The notes under the pieces were generated by a model. That model worked only from the letters and a program-made list of their open reading frames with translations, searched no databases and was not told the DNA's origin. From assembly GCF_017814945.1 (NCBI RefSeq), contig NZ_JAGIPX010000026.1, positions 56,748-120,747 of the forward strand: a DNA stretch of 64,000 bases. Direction: 5' to 3'. Position 1 is the stretch's first letter; every line of letters begins with the position of its first letter. Below are positions 1-8,594 of this stretch, piece after piece. A program made the position numbers and the translations under genes. The DNA is from Paraburkholderia sp. LEh10 (GTDB taxonomy: Bacteria > Pseudomonadota > Gammaproteobacteria > Burkholderiales > Burkholderiaceae).

Positions 1-93
1 CATTACTGCCAGCGCGCGGCAACGCGTTCGATTCTGCGGGCGGCGAGCGCGGACAAAAAGCAGCCATTCACCGCGCTCATACCCGCTCCAGGG

Positions 94-303
94 TCATCTA
101 CATTTTCCGCCGCCATCGATACCGCTGCCCGTCCGCCAAACCTGCTTTCCCCGTTCGGAGAGTTCGCCGCTGCTGTGTGCTTCGTCGGCCTGCGTGCCTT
201 CGACGGCCATTTCACCCCCAGGCTGTTCCAGCGAGCGTGGCTTGTGCTGCTTGCGTGCCGCGAACGCCTCATCGTGCGACTTGCCGGAATGGTCCAAGCT
301 CAT
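94..303 (-). CDS. Small hydrophilic hypothetical protein
   Basis: A 69-residue protein rich in Ser, Gly, Glu and Lys, with no signal peptide, membrane segment or motif that I recognise. The start at 303 is chosen because AGGGGA lies a few bases upstream. The frame stays open to an ATG at 420, which would give 108 residues but has no comparable ribosome site. It is divergent from the FMN reductase. The overlapping frame running to the window edge looks like a shadow. No function can be proposed, and it may not be expressed. Confidence 0.45.
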   Translation of the reverse strand: MSLDHSGKSHDEAFAARKQHKPRSLEQPGGEMAVEGTQADEAHSSGELSERGKQVWRTGSGIDGGGKCR

Positions 304-508
304 GATCTGATCCCCTGCTGGAGTCTCTAAAAATATTTTCCGCGCACACGGCGCGCCCGGGCGGCCCTCAATGGTCTGAAGAATTGCTTTTCCACAAGGT
401 TCGAAACGCACCGGCGACATCGATCGCGGCGCTTCTCATTTGTCGCGCGTGATGGTCTCCCGATAGCGCGCTTGATTGATAAGGCAAAGATTCCACCTGT
501 CCACAGGG

Positions 509-557
509 TTATCCAGAAAATCTGTGGATAACTTTGGCATCTGTCGATTTATCCACC
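509..557. promoter_or_regulatory. Cluster of three DnaA-box-like sites
   Basis: The gene-free stretch between the small hypothetical protein and the FMN reductase holds TTATCCAGA at 509-517, TGTGGATAA at 523-531 (the reverse complement of the exact DnaA box TTATCCACA) and TTATCCACC at 549-557. One matches the DnaA box consensus exactly and two differ at one base. No origin genes (dnaA, rpmH, parAB, repA) are nearby, so a DnaA-controlled promoter or titration site is more likely than an origin. Confidence 0.5.
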
Positions 558-681
558 GGCTGTAACGAAAATGCCATATCAAAGGTGTGAAAGCCGCGAG
601 CGCGGACCTCGCATCGGCCGCTATGATGGACAGGCCGCATCCCCTTTTTCGCGCGTCCCGCGCTAACCACAGAAGGAAGAC

Positions 682-1233
682 ATGGCCTATCACATCGCAG
701 TGATCGTCGGCAGCTTGCGCCGCGACTCGACCAACCGCCAACTGGCAAAGGCGTTGATCTCACTCGCGCCTGCCGATTTCACGTTCGAGTTCCCCGACAT
801 CGGCGCACTGCCGCTTTATAGCCAGGACTACGACGACGACTTTCCGGAAGTCGCGCGCACCTTCAAGCAGCGGATCCAGGCTGCCAACGCGTTGCTGTTC
901 GTCACACCCGAGTACAACCGGTCGATGCCCGGCGTGTTGAAAAACGCGCTCGACTGGGGCTCACGCCCTTGGGGGCACAACGCATGGAGCGGCAAACCGG
1001 GCGCGGTGATCGGCACGTCGCCGGGCGCGACGGGCACTGCGCTGTCGCAACAGCACTTGCGCAACGTGTTGGCCTATCTCGACGTGCCGACGCTCGGTCA
1101 GCCGGAGATGTTCATCAAACATGCGGCCGGCCAGATCGACGAGAACGGCAAGATTGCGAATGACGACACCCGCAAATTTCTGCAGAAGTTCGTCGATCGC
1201 TATGCCGATTGGGTAAAGAAGCACGTCGCCTAA
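682..1233 (+). CDS. NADPH-dependent FMN reductase (ChrR/YieF type)
   Basis: A 183-residue flavodoxin-fold reductase that binds FMN and transfers electrons from NAD(P)H to quinones, chromate or azo compounds in the cytoplasm. The phosphate-binding loop GSLRRDSTN is at residues 10-18, and the family signature PEYNRSMPGVLKNALDW is at 76-92. Length matches the NADPH_dep_FMN_red family. AGAAGGAAGA directly precedes the ATG. It is a single gene, convergent with the stress-protein gene downstream; a GC-rich 9-bp stem at 1253-1284 without a T-tract may end it. The physiological substrate cannot be read from the sequence. Confidence 0.9.
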   Translation: MAYHIAVIVGSLRRDSTNRQLAKALISLAPADFTFEFPDIGALPLYSQDYDDDFPEVARTFKQRIQAANALLFVTPEYNRSMPGVLKNALDWGSRPWGHNAWSGKPGAVIGTSPGATGTALSQQHLRNVLAYLDVPTLGQPEMFIKHAAGQIDENGKIANDDTRKFLQKFVDRYADWVKKHVA

Positions 1234-1298
1234 GACATGCTTCGATACGCACGAGCGCGGCACCCCGACCCGGGCGCCGCGCTCAGTACAAGGACGGC

Positions 1299-2423
1299 CT
1301 ACGAGTGATGATGTCCCGTCACCCGGTCCCAGCCATGCCGCACGGCGGCCTTGAACCGCTCCCAGCTACCCACGGGCCTGTCGCGTTCCCAATCCTCCCG
1401 CGCCTGCGGCTCGACCTCGTCCCATGGCCGGTCCCGATAGCGGATCTCGCGCGCCATCGACGCGCCGTAGTGATACGCAGGCACGTACTCGTCGAATCGC
1501 AACCCTTCGTGCGAGTACTCCGCGTCGTAGTGAGTGCGGAAGTCCTCCTCGTACTCGAGAAATTCATCAGGCACCTGTTGCGGCATCGCGCGTGCCGGGG
1601 CGCCCGTGTCGGGCGTCATCACGGCACCTGATCCAGCGATGCCAGCCGACGCGATCGCCGCTGCCGCCGGCGTGTCGCCCGGGGGCGTCACGGGCCGCGT
1701 GCCGGTGGGCGGCGCATCGTCGCGATACTCGCCCGGGAGCGGCTCGCTATCCGCTGGTGCGGCCTCGCGTTCCGGCATTGGCGGTCGCGGCTGCATCACC
1801 GCGCCGGCGCCTGGTGCGCTCGCGGCTGCAAGCGCATGCGCCGACGCATCGTCGCCGGGCGGGATGCCATGCAGCGCGTCCGGGCGCGCACGCCTGCGCG
1901 CTTCTTCCTCGGCGCGCAGCGCATCGCTCGACGGCTGCGCGGCCGTCGGCACCGCGGCGCGCGGCGTGCGTAGGCCGAGTTCATCGGCGACGGAGTGCTC
2001 ACGGCGCGCCTGCTCGACATCCGCGCGCGCGTGACTCATGCGTGTGTCGTCGGCGGGCAATTCGCCTTCTGGCATGCGCTCGCTTACTTCAATCGCCCCG
2101 AGCTTGACGAGCGAATTGCGCGCAAGCTCCGCATGCGGCTCGCTCTCGGCGTTCACGGCGACGAGAACCGCGCCGCGCCGCACGGCTGCCGTGTAACGCT
2201 CGGCTTCGGGCGCGTTCGTGCCGGATGTCTCGAACAGGCTGGACAGGAATCGCTCGATATTGGCGATCACGCCAGGCCGGTGAGCGGCGGCTGCGCCGGC
2301 GGGCGTTTCGGGGTTCGCCTGCAACTCGATGTCGGTTGACGAGAAGCCGGTCTGCACGAGCATGTTGCGCGCGCTTTCAGCCTGCGCGTAGGTGTCGAAT
2401 AGACCAATTATGGTGTGTCGCAT
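1299..2423 (-). CDS. Putative stress protein with YflT/GSP17M-like N-terminus
   Basis: A 374-residue soluble protein. The first ~100 residues (start MRHTIIGLFDTYAQAESA, then VLVAVNAE around residue 90) resemble the alpha/beta domain of YflT/general-stress-protein-17M proteins, a family of unknown biochemical role. A long low-complexity Ala/Pro/Glu/Arg-rich linker follows. The conserved-looking C-terminal ~85 residues are acidic and aromatic (many Tyr, Trp, Glu and Asp) and end in a His-rich tail. GGAG lies 6 nt before the start. It is transcribed alone. The family call rests on N-terminal resemblance only. Confidence 0.65.
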   Translation of the reverse strand: MRHTIIGLFDTYAQAESARNMLVQTGFSSTDIELQANPETPAGAAAAHRPGVIANIERFLSSLFETSGTNAPEAERYTAAVRRGAVLVAVNAESEPHAELARNSLVKLGAIEVSERMPEGELPADDTRMSHARADVEQARREHSVADELGLRTPRAAVPTAAQPSSDALRAEEEARRRARPDALHGIPPGDDASAHALAAASAPGAGAVMQPRPPMPEREAAPADSEPLPGEYRDDAPPTGTRPVTPPGDTPAAAAIASAGIAGSGAVMTPDTGAPARAMPQQVPDEFLEYEEDFRTHYDAEYSHEGLRFDEYVPAYHYGASMAREIRYRDRPWDEVEPQAREDWERDRPVGSWERFKAAVRHGWDRVTGHHHS

Positions 2424-2645
2424 GTCTGTCTCCGTCGGCTTTCGGGCGAACGCGTGGCGCGAAACCGCGTCATGCGTCCCGGTGACGGGAATTGCGCAAC
2501 CTTCATGCCGGGTTGCGGCGGCCAGCGCTAGCGCGGTCGATCGTTGCCAAATGACACGCGACGTTGCGCGCGGCGTCGGGCGGAGAAGCGCGCCCGCCCG
2601 ACGGCGCGCTTTTACAACCCGCCGGTAATCCCGGCCATCGGGCGT

Positions 2646-4925
2646 TCAGCCTGCGGGGTGCGTCGGCGGATGGGCGAGATCGCGCTGCAACGTCTGCAGG
2701 AATTTATCGAGCAGCGCAATATCGAACGGCTTCGACAGCACGCGCACTTCCACATGACGTGCGCGCTCCAGTTCTTCCGCATAACCCGTGACGAGAATCA
2801 CAGGCAGCTTCGTTTCGAACCCCCGCACGCGTTCCGCGAGGTCGATGCCGTTCAGTGTGCCAGGCATGTGGATATCGGAGATCACGAGATCGAACGGCAG
2901 TGGCTCGCCCGCCTGCTTTTGCCGCGTACGCGCTGCCTCGAGCAACTCCATCGCCGCGTCGGCGTTGAATGCGCATGTGACCTCGTGACCCATCATCTGC
3001 AGTAGCGCCTCGGTGCCGGCCGCGACTTCATCGTTGTCTTCGACGAGCAGAATGCGCAAGCCGTGCGGCGTGCCCGTTTCTTCGGCGACGGGTTCGGCGG
3101 GGCGCGCGACTCGCGGCGCGTCGGTCGCGCGCGGCAGATAGAGCCGCACCGACGTGCCGGCGCCGATCGCGCTATCGATGGCCGCCAACCCGCCGGAGCG
3201 CTCGCAGAACGCGAACACTTGCGGCAGGCCCAGACCCGTACCCATGCCTTTGGGCTTCGTCGTGAACAGCGGTTCGAACGCGCGCGAAAGCACGTCGGGC
3301 GGCATGCCGACGCCCGTGTCCTCCAGCGATAGCTGCACGAAATCGCCCGTGATCGGAAAGCCGTCTTCGTGGCGGAAACTTACATTGCCCGCGCGGACCG
3401 TGTAGCGGCCGCCGTTCGGCATCGCATCGCGGGCATTGACGGCGACGTTGATGAGCGCGAGTTCGAGTTCGGCGACATCGACCTGCATCGGCCACACGCC
3501 GGCGCCGATATCCATCACCAGCGAGACCTTGGCACCGAGCGACGCCCGCAGCAGATCGCGGCAGCCCGGCAGCCAGCGCTCGACGTCGAGCGTCTCGTTG
3601 CTCAGCGGCTGCTTGCGCGCCACGCCGAGCAGTTGCCGCGTGAGCGACTGGCCGCTCTTCAACGCGCGCTCGACGGCGGAAAGCTCGCGGTCGAACGCGG
3701 CCGCGCCGCGCCGCCGCACGATCTGCACATTGGCCGAGACGATCATCAGCAGGTTGTTGAAGTCGTGCGCGACGCTGCCGACGAGGTTGCCGAGCGCTTC
3801 CATCTTGCGCGACTGCCGGTACGCGGATTCGATCGAGCGCCGCATCGACGCTTCAGCCTGCCAGCGCTCCCACGCTTCCTCTTCCGCGCCGAGGCGTTTG
3901 AGCGACAGCCAGATCACGCACCACAGCACGATCGACGGCACGAATGTCGACAGAATCAGCACGCTCAGATGGCGATACCACGCGGCCCAGATCGCCGACG
4001 AGCGATAGCCGCATGCGACATACACGGGGTACGAGCCGACGCGGCGAAACGCGACGATCAGATGCTCGCCGTCGATGTTCGAACGCACCCGCACGACGCC
4101 CGCGCGCCGGCCTTCGGCGAGCGCATCGGTATAGGCGTTGCGGCGCACCGGGTTGCCCGCCTTCGCGGCCGGGCTCGCGGGGTAACGCGCGAGCAGCGAC
4201 GCATCGGAGCGTGTCAGGGACATCGTCATCGTCGCGTCGGTGCCGCCCAGCACCTCGCGATAGAACGCGTTGAAATAGCTGGGCCGCAGCGCCACCGACA
4301 CGATGCCGGCGAACGAGCCATCCTCGCCACGCCGCGCGACGCCCGTGTTGAACACGATTTCTCCCGCGACGTGCCCGACCATCACCTTCGATATGTGCTC
4401 TAGCACCTGCCCGTCGCGAATGCCGATGAAATCTTCGCGCGCGTTGATCGACACGGGCGGAACCGGATAGGTGCGGCTGCTCGCGAGCAAGGTGCCGTCG
4501 TGTCCAAAAATCGCGACGGCCGCGACCTGCGGATAGCCGCCCCCCATCGTCTGAAGCTTTTCGTGGATCGCGGCTTCGCGCTGACGGATTCCGTCGTCGT
4601 CGAGGCCTTGCACGAGATCGACGACGCGCGCATTGAGTGCCTCGTTCATGTCGAACACCTTCAGCGCGTGCTCTTCGGCGACACGCACCGTGCGCAGCGT
4701 CGCCTCCGTCGCGTCTGCTTCGCGCGCGCGCAGGTCGCTGAACGCCATCGCCGCGACGAACACGCATGGCAGCACGATGGCCGCGGCCAGCAGCGCGATC
4801 AACGTGATGCGGCGCACGGCGAAGTTGTGCTCGGGCACGGCGGGGAAGAGCGCTTCGTCTGGCCGAGCGTCGACCAGGCGGCTGCCCGGGGCGGAGTCGG
4901 CGGAATCAGGCCGGTCAGGACTCAT
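2646..4925 (-). CDS. Hybrid sensor histidine kinase with attached receiver
   Basis: A 759-residue inner-membrane kinase. Two membrane segments (about residues 38-62 and 318-343) frame a ~250-residue periplasmic PDC/dCache-like sensor domain. A HisKA region follows with the phospho-accepting His387 in SVAHDFNN, then an HATPase domain (N-box near N498, G-boxes DTGVGMP and GTGLGLPQ). The C-terminal receiver has Asp684 as phosphorylation site, with Thr713 and Lys732 as the switch residues. The AHDFNN H-box is typical of hybrid kinases of the CckA-like group. No separate response regulator or Hpt protein lies next to it, so it is an orphan, and its ligand is unknown. No strong ribosome site is visible before the ATG. 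Confidence 0.9.
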   Translation of the reverse strand: MSPDRPDSADSAPGSRLVDARPDEALFPAVPEHNFAVRRITLIALLAAAIVLPCVFVAAMAFSDLRAREADATEATLRTVRVAEEHALKVFDMNEALNARVVDLVQGLDDDGIRQREAAIHEKLQTMGGGYPQVAAVAIFGHDGTLLASSRTYPVPPVSINAREDFIGIRDGQVLEHISKVMVGHVAGEIVFNTGVARRGEDGSFAGIVSVALRPSYFNAFYREVLGGTDATMTMSLTRSDASLLARYPASPAAKAGNPVRRNAYTDALAEGRRAGVVRVRSNIDGEHLIVAFRRVGSYPVYVACGYRSSAIWAAWYRHLSVLILSTFVPSIVLWCVIWLSLKRLGAEEEAWERWQAEASMRRSIESAYRQSRKMEALGNLVGSVAHDFNNLLMIVSANVQIVRRRGAAAFDRELSAVERALKSGQSLTRQLLGVARKQPLSNETLDVERWLPGCRDLLRASLGAKVSLVMDIGAGVWPMQVDVAELELALINVAVNARDAMPNGGRYTVRAGNVSFRHEDGFPITGDFVQLSLEDTGVGMPPDVLSRAFEPLFTTKPKGMGTGLGLPQVFAFCERSGGLAAIDSAIGAGTSVRLYLPRATDAPRVARPAEPVAEETGTPHGLRILLVEDNDEVAAGTEALLQMMGHEVTCAFNADAAMELLEAARTRQKQAGEPLPFDLVISDIHMPGTLNGIDLAERVRGFETKLPVILVTGYAEELERARHVEVRVLSKPFDIALLDKFLQTLQRDLAHPPTHPAG

Positions 4926-5644
4926 GGCGCGAGCCGCGCGGGCGGCCAGTGAAGGGCAGGGAAGCTTTCATCATAGGTTCAGTGCGGGATTTGATCGCGC
5001 GCAATGCAACAACATGTATAGGCCAGCCCGAACCCGGCGGGCACGAGGCGTTTAGTCTGACAAGTGAGCTATTCAGCGACGAATTCAGAAGCGCAAACGT
5101 ACACAAAAGTATAAAGACAATCATTTTTTTCAAGCGGCCTTGGTATTTGCACTCGTTTGTGACGTATATGAGTTAATTTCGTTCGTCTAAAGCATTCTGA
5201 CGAGTTGCCTTTTCGCGGATTTGCTTCGAAAATTGCGCCACATAAATAAACAGCCCGTCATGATCGGGCGAAATCCGCGCGAGGAGCCGGGCATTGCACG
5301 CCATGCAAGCCAGGCCAGACCCTCGGGCAGACCAGCGGAGCACCACGGAGCCATGAACGCCGTCTTGCTGCCGCAGCATTATCTACGGGGTAGGCTTCGA
5401 AAATGCCGGTCATTGACGTCGTCCATTGCGCGCTCACAGCAGCGGCCTCGCGCCGCGCATGCAGCACACGCCGTCCGGCGCGCCCGCCGCGGCGCTACAC
5501 GCCGGCAGCATCGCTCATGCCGAGCGCTTCCCGCTTTCCCATCGACCGCGAGCACGCGTTGCGCGGCCACGCGAGCGGGCTCTAAAGATCGGTCGCGCGC
5601 CGCCGTAAACACGTAAGAGCCCACTCCGTTTCCAGTCCGCCGCC
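4926..5644. other. Gene-free spacer between kinase and cheY-like gene
   Basis: About 720 bases without a convincing gene. The middle (about 5040-5240) is clearly more AT-rich than its surroundings, as expected of divergent promoter DNA, since the kinase reads left and the CheY operon reads right. A short inverted repeat, GCCCG/CGGGC, sits near 5253-5268. A small leftward frame with a hydrophobic start (near 5124) lacks a ribosome site and is rejected. Confidence 0.5.
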
Positions 5645-6013
5645 ATGTCTTTGCCCATTGTGATCGCCGATGATTCGCTGCTTGCCCGCAAGGTGCTCAC
5701 CAAGGCATTGCCGCAGGACTGGGACGTCGACATCACCTACGCGTCCAACGGGCGCGAAGCGCTCGACCATTATCGCAACGGCCGCGCATCGGTGATGTTT
5801 CTCGACCTGACGATGCCCGACATGACGGGTTATCAGGTTCTGGAGGCCCTGCAGCACGAGGACCTGAACACATTCGTGATCGTCGTGTCCGCCGATGTCC
5901 AGCCGATGGCGAGGGAACGCGTGCGCACGCTTGGCGCCATTGCGTTCATCGCCAAGCCCGTGACAACGGAGGCGGTGCTTCCCATCCTCAAGGAGTACGG
6001 GTTGTATGTCTGA
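5645..6013 (+). CDS. CheY-like single-domain response regulator
   Basis: A 122-residue stand-alone receiver. The acidic pair Asp9/Asp10, the phosphorylation site Asp54 (in FLDLTMP), the switch Ser82 and the invariant Lys104 (in AKPV) are all present, so it should be phosphorylatable. There is no output domain. It is the first gene of a three-gene unit and overlaps the following CheC-like gene by 8 bases. By analogy with chemotaxis systems it receives phosphate from an unlinked kinase and is reset by the neighbouring CheC-like phosphatase. The partner kinase cannot be identified here. Confidence 0.9.
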   Translation: MSLPIVIADDSLLARKVLTKALPQDWDVDITYASNGREALDHYRNGRASVMFLDLTMPDMTGYQVLEALQHEDLNTFVIVVSADVQPMARERVRTLGAIAFIAKPVTTEAVLPILKEYGLYV

Positions 6014-6629
6014 GCCAGTCCTCAACGAAGACCAGCGCGACGCGCTGCAGGAGGTCGCCAATCTGGCGATGGGCCAGGCCGCGACGCGACTTGCCGTCCT
6101 GCTGGATGCGTTCATCGAACTGTCGGTGCCGCGCGTGCGCGTGGTGGCCGTGTGCGAGGCCGCGCAGGCGCTGCGCGACATGACGGGTATCAGCGAGGCG
6201 GTGAGCGCCGTGCGGCAGGGATTTCGCTCCGACATCAAGGGCGAGGCGCTCGTGATCTGCCGCAGCGGCAGCATCGAGCAGTTGTGCGCGCTCGTGAGCG
6301 ATCCGTACGCGAAGTCCGCATACGAGGCGACCACGCAGGAAGAAGTCGTATTCGACGTCGCGAACATCCTGACGGGCGCGTGCGTGTCGTGCATTCTCGA
6401 GCAACTCGGCCGCACGCCGGTGTTTTCGCAGCCGGGCCTGCTCGGCTCTGCGATGTCGCTCGACGACGTGTTCCAGCCGAACCTGCTCGCCTGGGAGATC
6501 GCGCTGCTCGTCGAAGTGAATTTCGCGTTAGAGGATCAGAGCTTCCGCGCCCATCTCGTGATGCTGATGGCGGAAGACTCGATCCGTCATTTGAGCACGG
6601 CGCTGGACGCGCTGCTTTCCAGCATATGA
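6006..6629 (+). CDS. CheC/FliY-family CheY-phosphate phosphatase
   Basis: A 207-residue cytoplasmic protein with the CheC/CheX/FliY active-site pattern: Asp12, Glu16, Asn19 and, 22 residues later, Pro42. A second copy of the pattern is altered: Glu113, Asp117 (in place of Glu), Asn120 and Pro143. In this family the Glu and Asn residues insert into the receiver active site and speed up dephosphorylation. The first site therefore looks active and the second is uncertain. It sits between the receiver gene (8-base overlap) and a diguanylate cyclase gene (ATGA overlap), so the three proteins are probably made in fixed ratio. Confidence 0.85.
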   Translation: MSEPVLNEDQRDALQEVANLAMGQAATRLAVLLDAFIELSVPRVRVVAVCEAAQALRDMTGISEAVSAVRQGFRSDIKGEALVICRSGSIEQLCALVSDPYAKSAYEATTQEEVVFDVANILTGACVSCILEQLGRTPVFSQPGLLGSAMSLDDVFQPNLLAWEIALLVEVNFALEDQSFRAHLVMLMAEDSIRHLSTALDALLSSI

Positions 6630-7564
6630 ACGCGCCGCTTCCCACCTTGAGCGACCTGGTCGTCGAACGGGTCGGCTTCGGCATTTTCGTGCTCGACCGT
6701 CAGATGAACGTGCTGATGTGGAACCGCTTTATGCAGGACCACAGCGGCCACTCGGCGCAGCAGGTGGTCGGCAAGTCGATCTTCGCGAGCTTTCCTGAGT
6801 TGCCGCGCGTGTGGCTCACTCGCAAGCTCGAAAGCGTGTTTCAACTCGGCAGCTTCGCGTTCAGTTCGTGGGAGCAGCGGCCGTATCTGTTCAGGTTCGA
6901 TCACGATCGGCCGATCACGGGCGGCGTCGATTACATGCAGCAGGACTGCACGTTCATGCCGCTCATGCGCGAGCGCGAGGTGGAAGCCGTCTGCGTGACG
7001 ATCTCAGACGTGACGCACGTGAGCATCATGCAGCGCGAGCGCGAAGAGGCCGTCGCGAAGCTACAGGAGTACGCGGACCGCGACGGTCTGACGGGCATCG
7101 CGAACCGGCGCTTCTTCGAAGCGCGGCTGCGCGACGAGTACACACGCTGGCAGCGATACGGCGGCGAGCTGTCGGTCCTGCTGTTCGATCTCGACCACTT
7201 CAAGAAGATCAATGACCAGTTCGGCCACGTCGTCGGCGATACCGTGCTGCGCGAGATGGCGCAGCGCGTGTCGCATGTCGTGCGCGGGCAGGATACGTTT
7301 GGGCGTTTCGGCGGCGAGGAATTCGCGCTGCTGCTGCCTTGCACGCCGCTTGAAGACGCGATGCTGGTCGCCGAGAAGATCCGTAACACGATCGGTGATA
7401 CGCCCGTCGATGTACAGGGCGTGGACGTGCCCGTGACGGCGAGCGTCGGTGGGGCGGCCGCGCGGGCGGGGGTGCCCGCGTACGAGGCGCTCATCAACGA
7501 GGCTGACGCGGCGTTGTATTCCGCGAAGCGCCAGGGACGCAACCGGTCGGTTGCGTTTATCTGA
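6626..7564 (+). CDS. PAS-GGDEF diguanylate cyclase
   Basis: A 312-residue cytoplasmic enzyme predicted to make cyclic-di-GMP from two GTP. Residues about 8-130 form a PAS-like sensor, followed by a short coiled linker and a GGDEF domain. The active-site motif is GGEEF at 229-233. An RxxD inhibitory site (R220-D223) lies exactly five residues before it, so product inhibition is expected. The start at 6626 overlaps the upstream stop as ATGA. A longer open frame begins far upstream but runs inside the CheC gene and is discarded. The signal reaching PAS is not evident; the linked receiver and phosphatase suggest control by a phosphorelay. Confidence 0.92.
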   Translation: MNAPLPTLSDLVVERVGFGIFVLDRQMNVLMWNRFMQDHSGHSAQQVVGKSIFASFPELPRVWLTRKLESVFQLGSFAFSSWEQRPYLFRFDHDRPITGGVDYMQQDCTFMPLMREREVEAVCVTISDVTHVSIMQREREEAVAKLQEYADRDGLTGIANRRFFEARLRDEYTRWQRYGGELSVLLFDLDHFKKINDQFGHVVGDTVLREMAQRVSHVVRGQDTFGRFGGEEFALLLPCTPLEDAMLVAEKIRNTIGDTPVDVQGVDVPVTASVGGAAARAGVPAYEALINEADAALYSAKRQGRNRSVAFI

Positions 7565-7611
7565 AGGGAACGTGTCGACGGGCGGGCGCTGGCCCGCCTG
7601 GACGGGCTGAT

Positions 7612-8037
7612 TTACTTGCGGCTCATCCACGAGCCGACGACGCGCCATTGGCCGTCATGGCGTGCGAAGTCGTCCTTGAATGCGAAAATAGCTTGCTGAC
7701 CGTTCGGCGCCATGAAGTGATTCTCGCCGACCGCGACGGCCCGGTCGCCGTCGACATGCACTTGCACATTCTGCAGCGTCTGCATCGAGCCAGCGGGCGC
7801 CGGCGGTGCGCTCAACACATCGCTCTTCGAACGCGCGGTGCCCGACGGCGTGATTTCGCGGTACGAGTCGTCGAGCAGCAATTGCAGCGTATCGCGGTCG
7901 TGATGCATGCTCGCCTGAAGCCACGTTTCCTCCATCTGGCGGATCACGGATTCGTCGTTCTGCGACGCATAAGTCGGCGTCGAGAGCGCAAAAGCAGACA
8001 GAAGGGGAGCGGCAACGAGCATATACAGTTTCATCAT
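7612..8037 (-). CDS. Secreted NTF2-like (DUF4440/SnoaL-type) protein
   Basis: A 141-residue protein with an N-terminal signal peptide (about residues 1-24, ending near TYAS) and a single alpha+beta NTF2-like cone fold domain. It contains the typical opening QMEETWLQASMHHD, the middle IREITPSG-like segment and the closing WRVVGSW strand. Such proteins bind small molecules or act as isomerases or lyases, but many have no known role. AAGGAAAC precedes the ATG. It stands alone, convergent with the GGDEF gene; a GC stem at 7581-7598 without a T-tract lies between them. Confidence 0.75.
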   Translation of the reverse strand: MMKLYMLVAAPLLSAFALSTPTYASQNDESVIRQMEETWLQASMHHDRDTLQLLLDDSYREITPSGTARSKSDVLSAPPAPAGSMQTLQNVQVHVDGDRAVAVGENHFMAPNGQQAIFAFKDDFARHDGQWRVVGSWMSRK

Positions 8038-8437
8038 GTTTCCTTAAAACGAATTGAATTGACAATCGTATTCATCGATTATTAAGGACGCTGAATTTTA
8101 AATAAATCCGCGGCTGAAAATAATCGAATAAAAAGCGGGCGTTCATCTTGCGCGATTTACGCGAATTCGCCGGAAAACCGCTGCAAACGCCGTTCTGGGC
8201 GGTCCTGCATCGCGCTGAGCTTGATTGGGGGATTAAATGTAATCCTAATGTGTGTCGACGTATCTCAGAGAATTCTTAATTTGAGATAACGCCGTAGATT
8301 TCTTGTGAAAGATCAACCGGCTAATTTATGATTTTTGTTTGTCGCCGGATCGAATGCGGCCAGCGCGTTCCCCGATCGCGGGACCGTCTGGTTTTTGGCC
8401 GGCCGAATTGCCGCTGCGCGCGGCGTGAGGCCTCGCG

Positions 8438-8472
8438 TCGTTTCTGCGTCGCCTGTGAAACGTTGGTATACT
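8438..8472 (+). promoter_or_regulatory. Candidate promoter of the hpnD operon
   Basis: The 557-base gap 8038-8594 is AT-rich in its left half (8040-8340) and holds no gene. TATACT at 8467-8472, preceded by GG, is a good -10 element. Only a poor -35 (CTGCGT at 8444-8449) lies 17 bases upstream. The same GGTATACT core occurs in the hpnM/hpnN divergent promoter region, followed in both cases by GCCCGT or GGCCCGT. Transcription would start near 8479 and give a leader of about 115 bases. Confidence 0.4.
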
Positions 8473-8594
8473 TTTGCCCGTTTTCCGGTCTTCGGGCCGG
8501 TGTTTCGCGCGTGTCCGCGCGCGCGGGCGGCTTGCCCTGCGGGTAGGCATGACTTCTTGATCGCCCCGTCGTGGGTGTCTCAGCGGAGATCGTC

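Noticed and set aside
509..557. Replication origin
   Set aside because: The DnaA boxes are present, but no dnaA, dnaN, parAB, repA or AT-rich unwinding element is near.
4915..5133. Short leftward frame with a hydrophobic start resembling a signal peptide
   Set aside because: It needs a TTG start, has no ribosome site, overlaps the kinase start and has no family.
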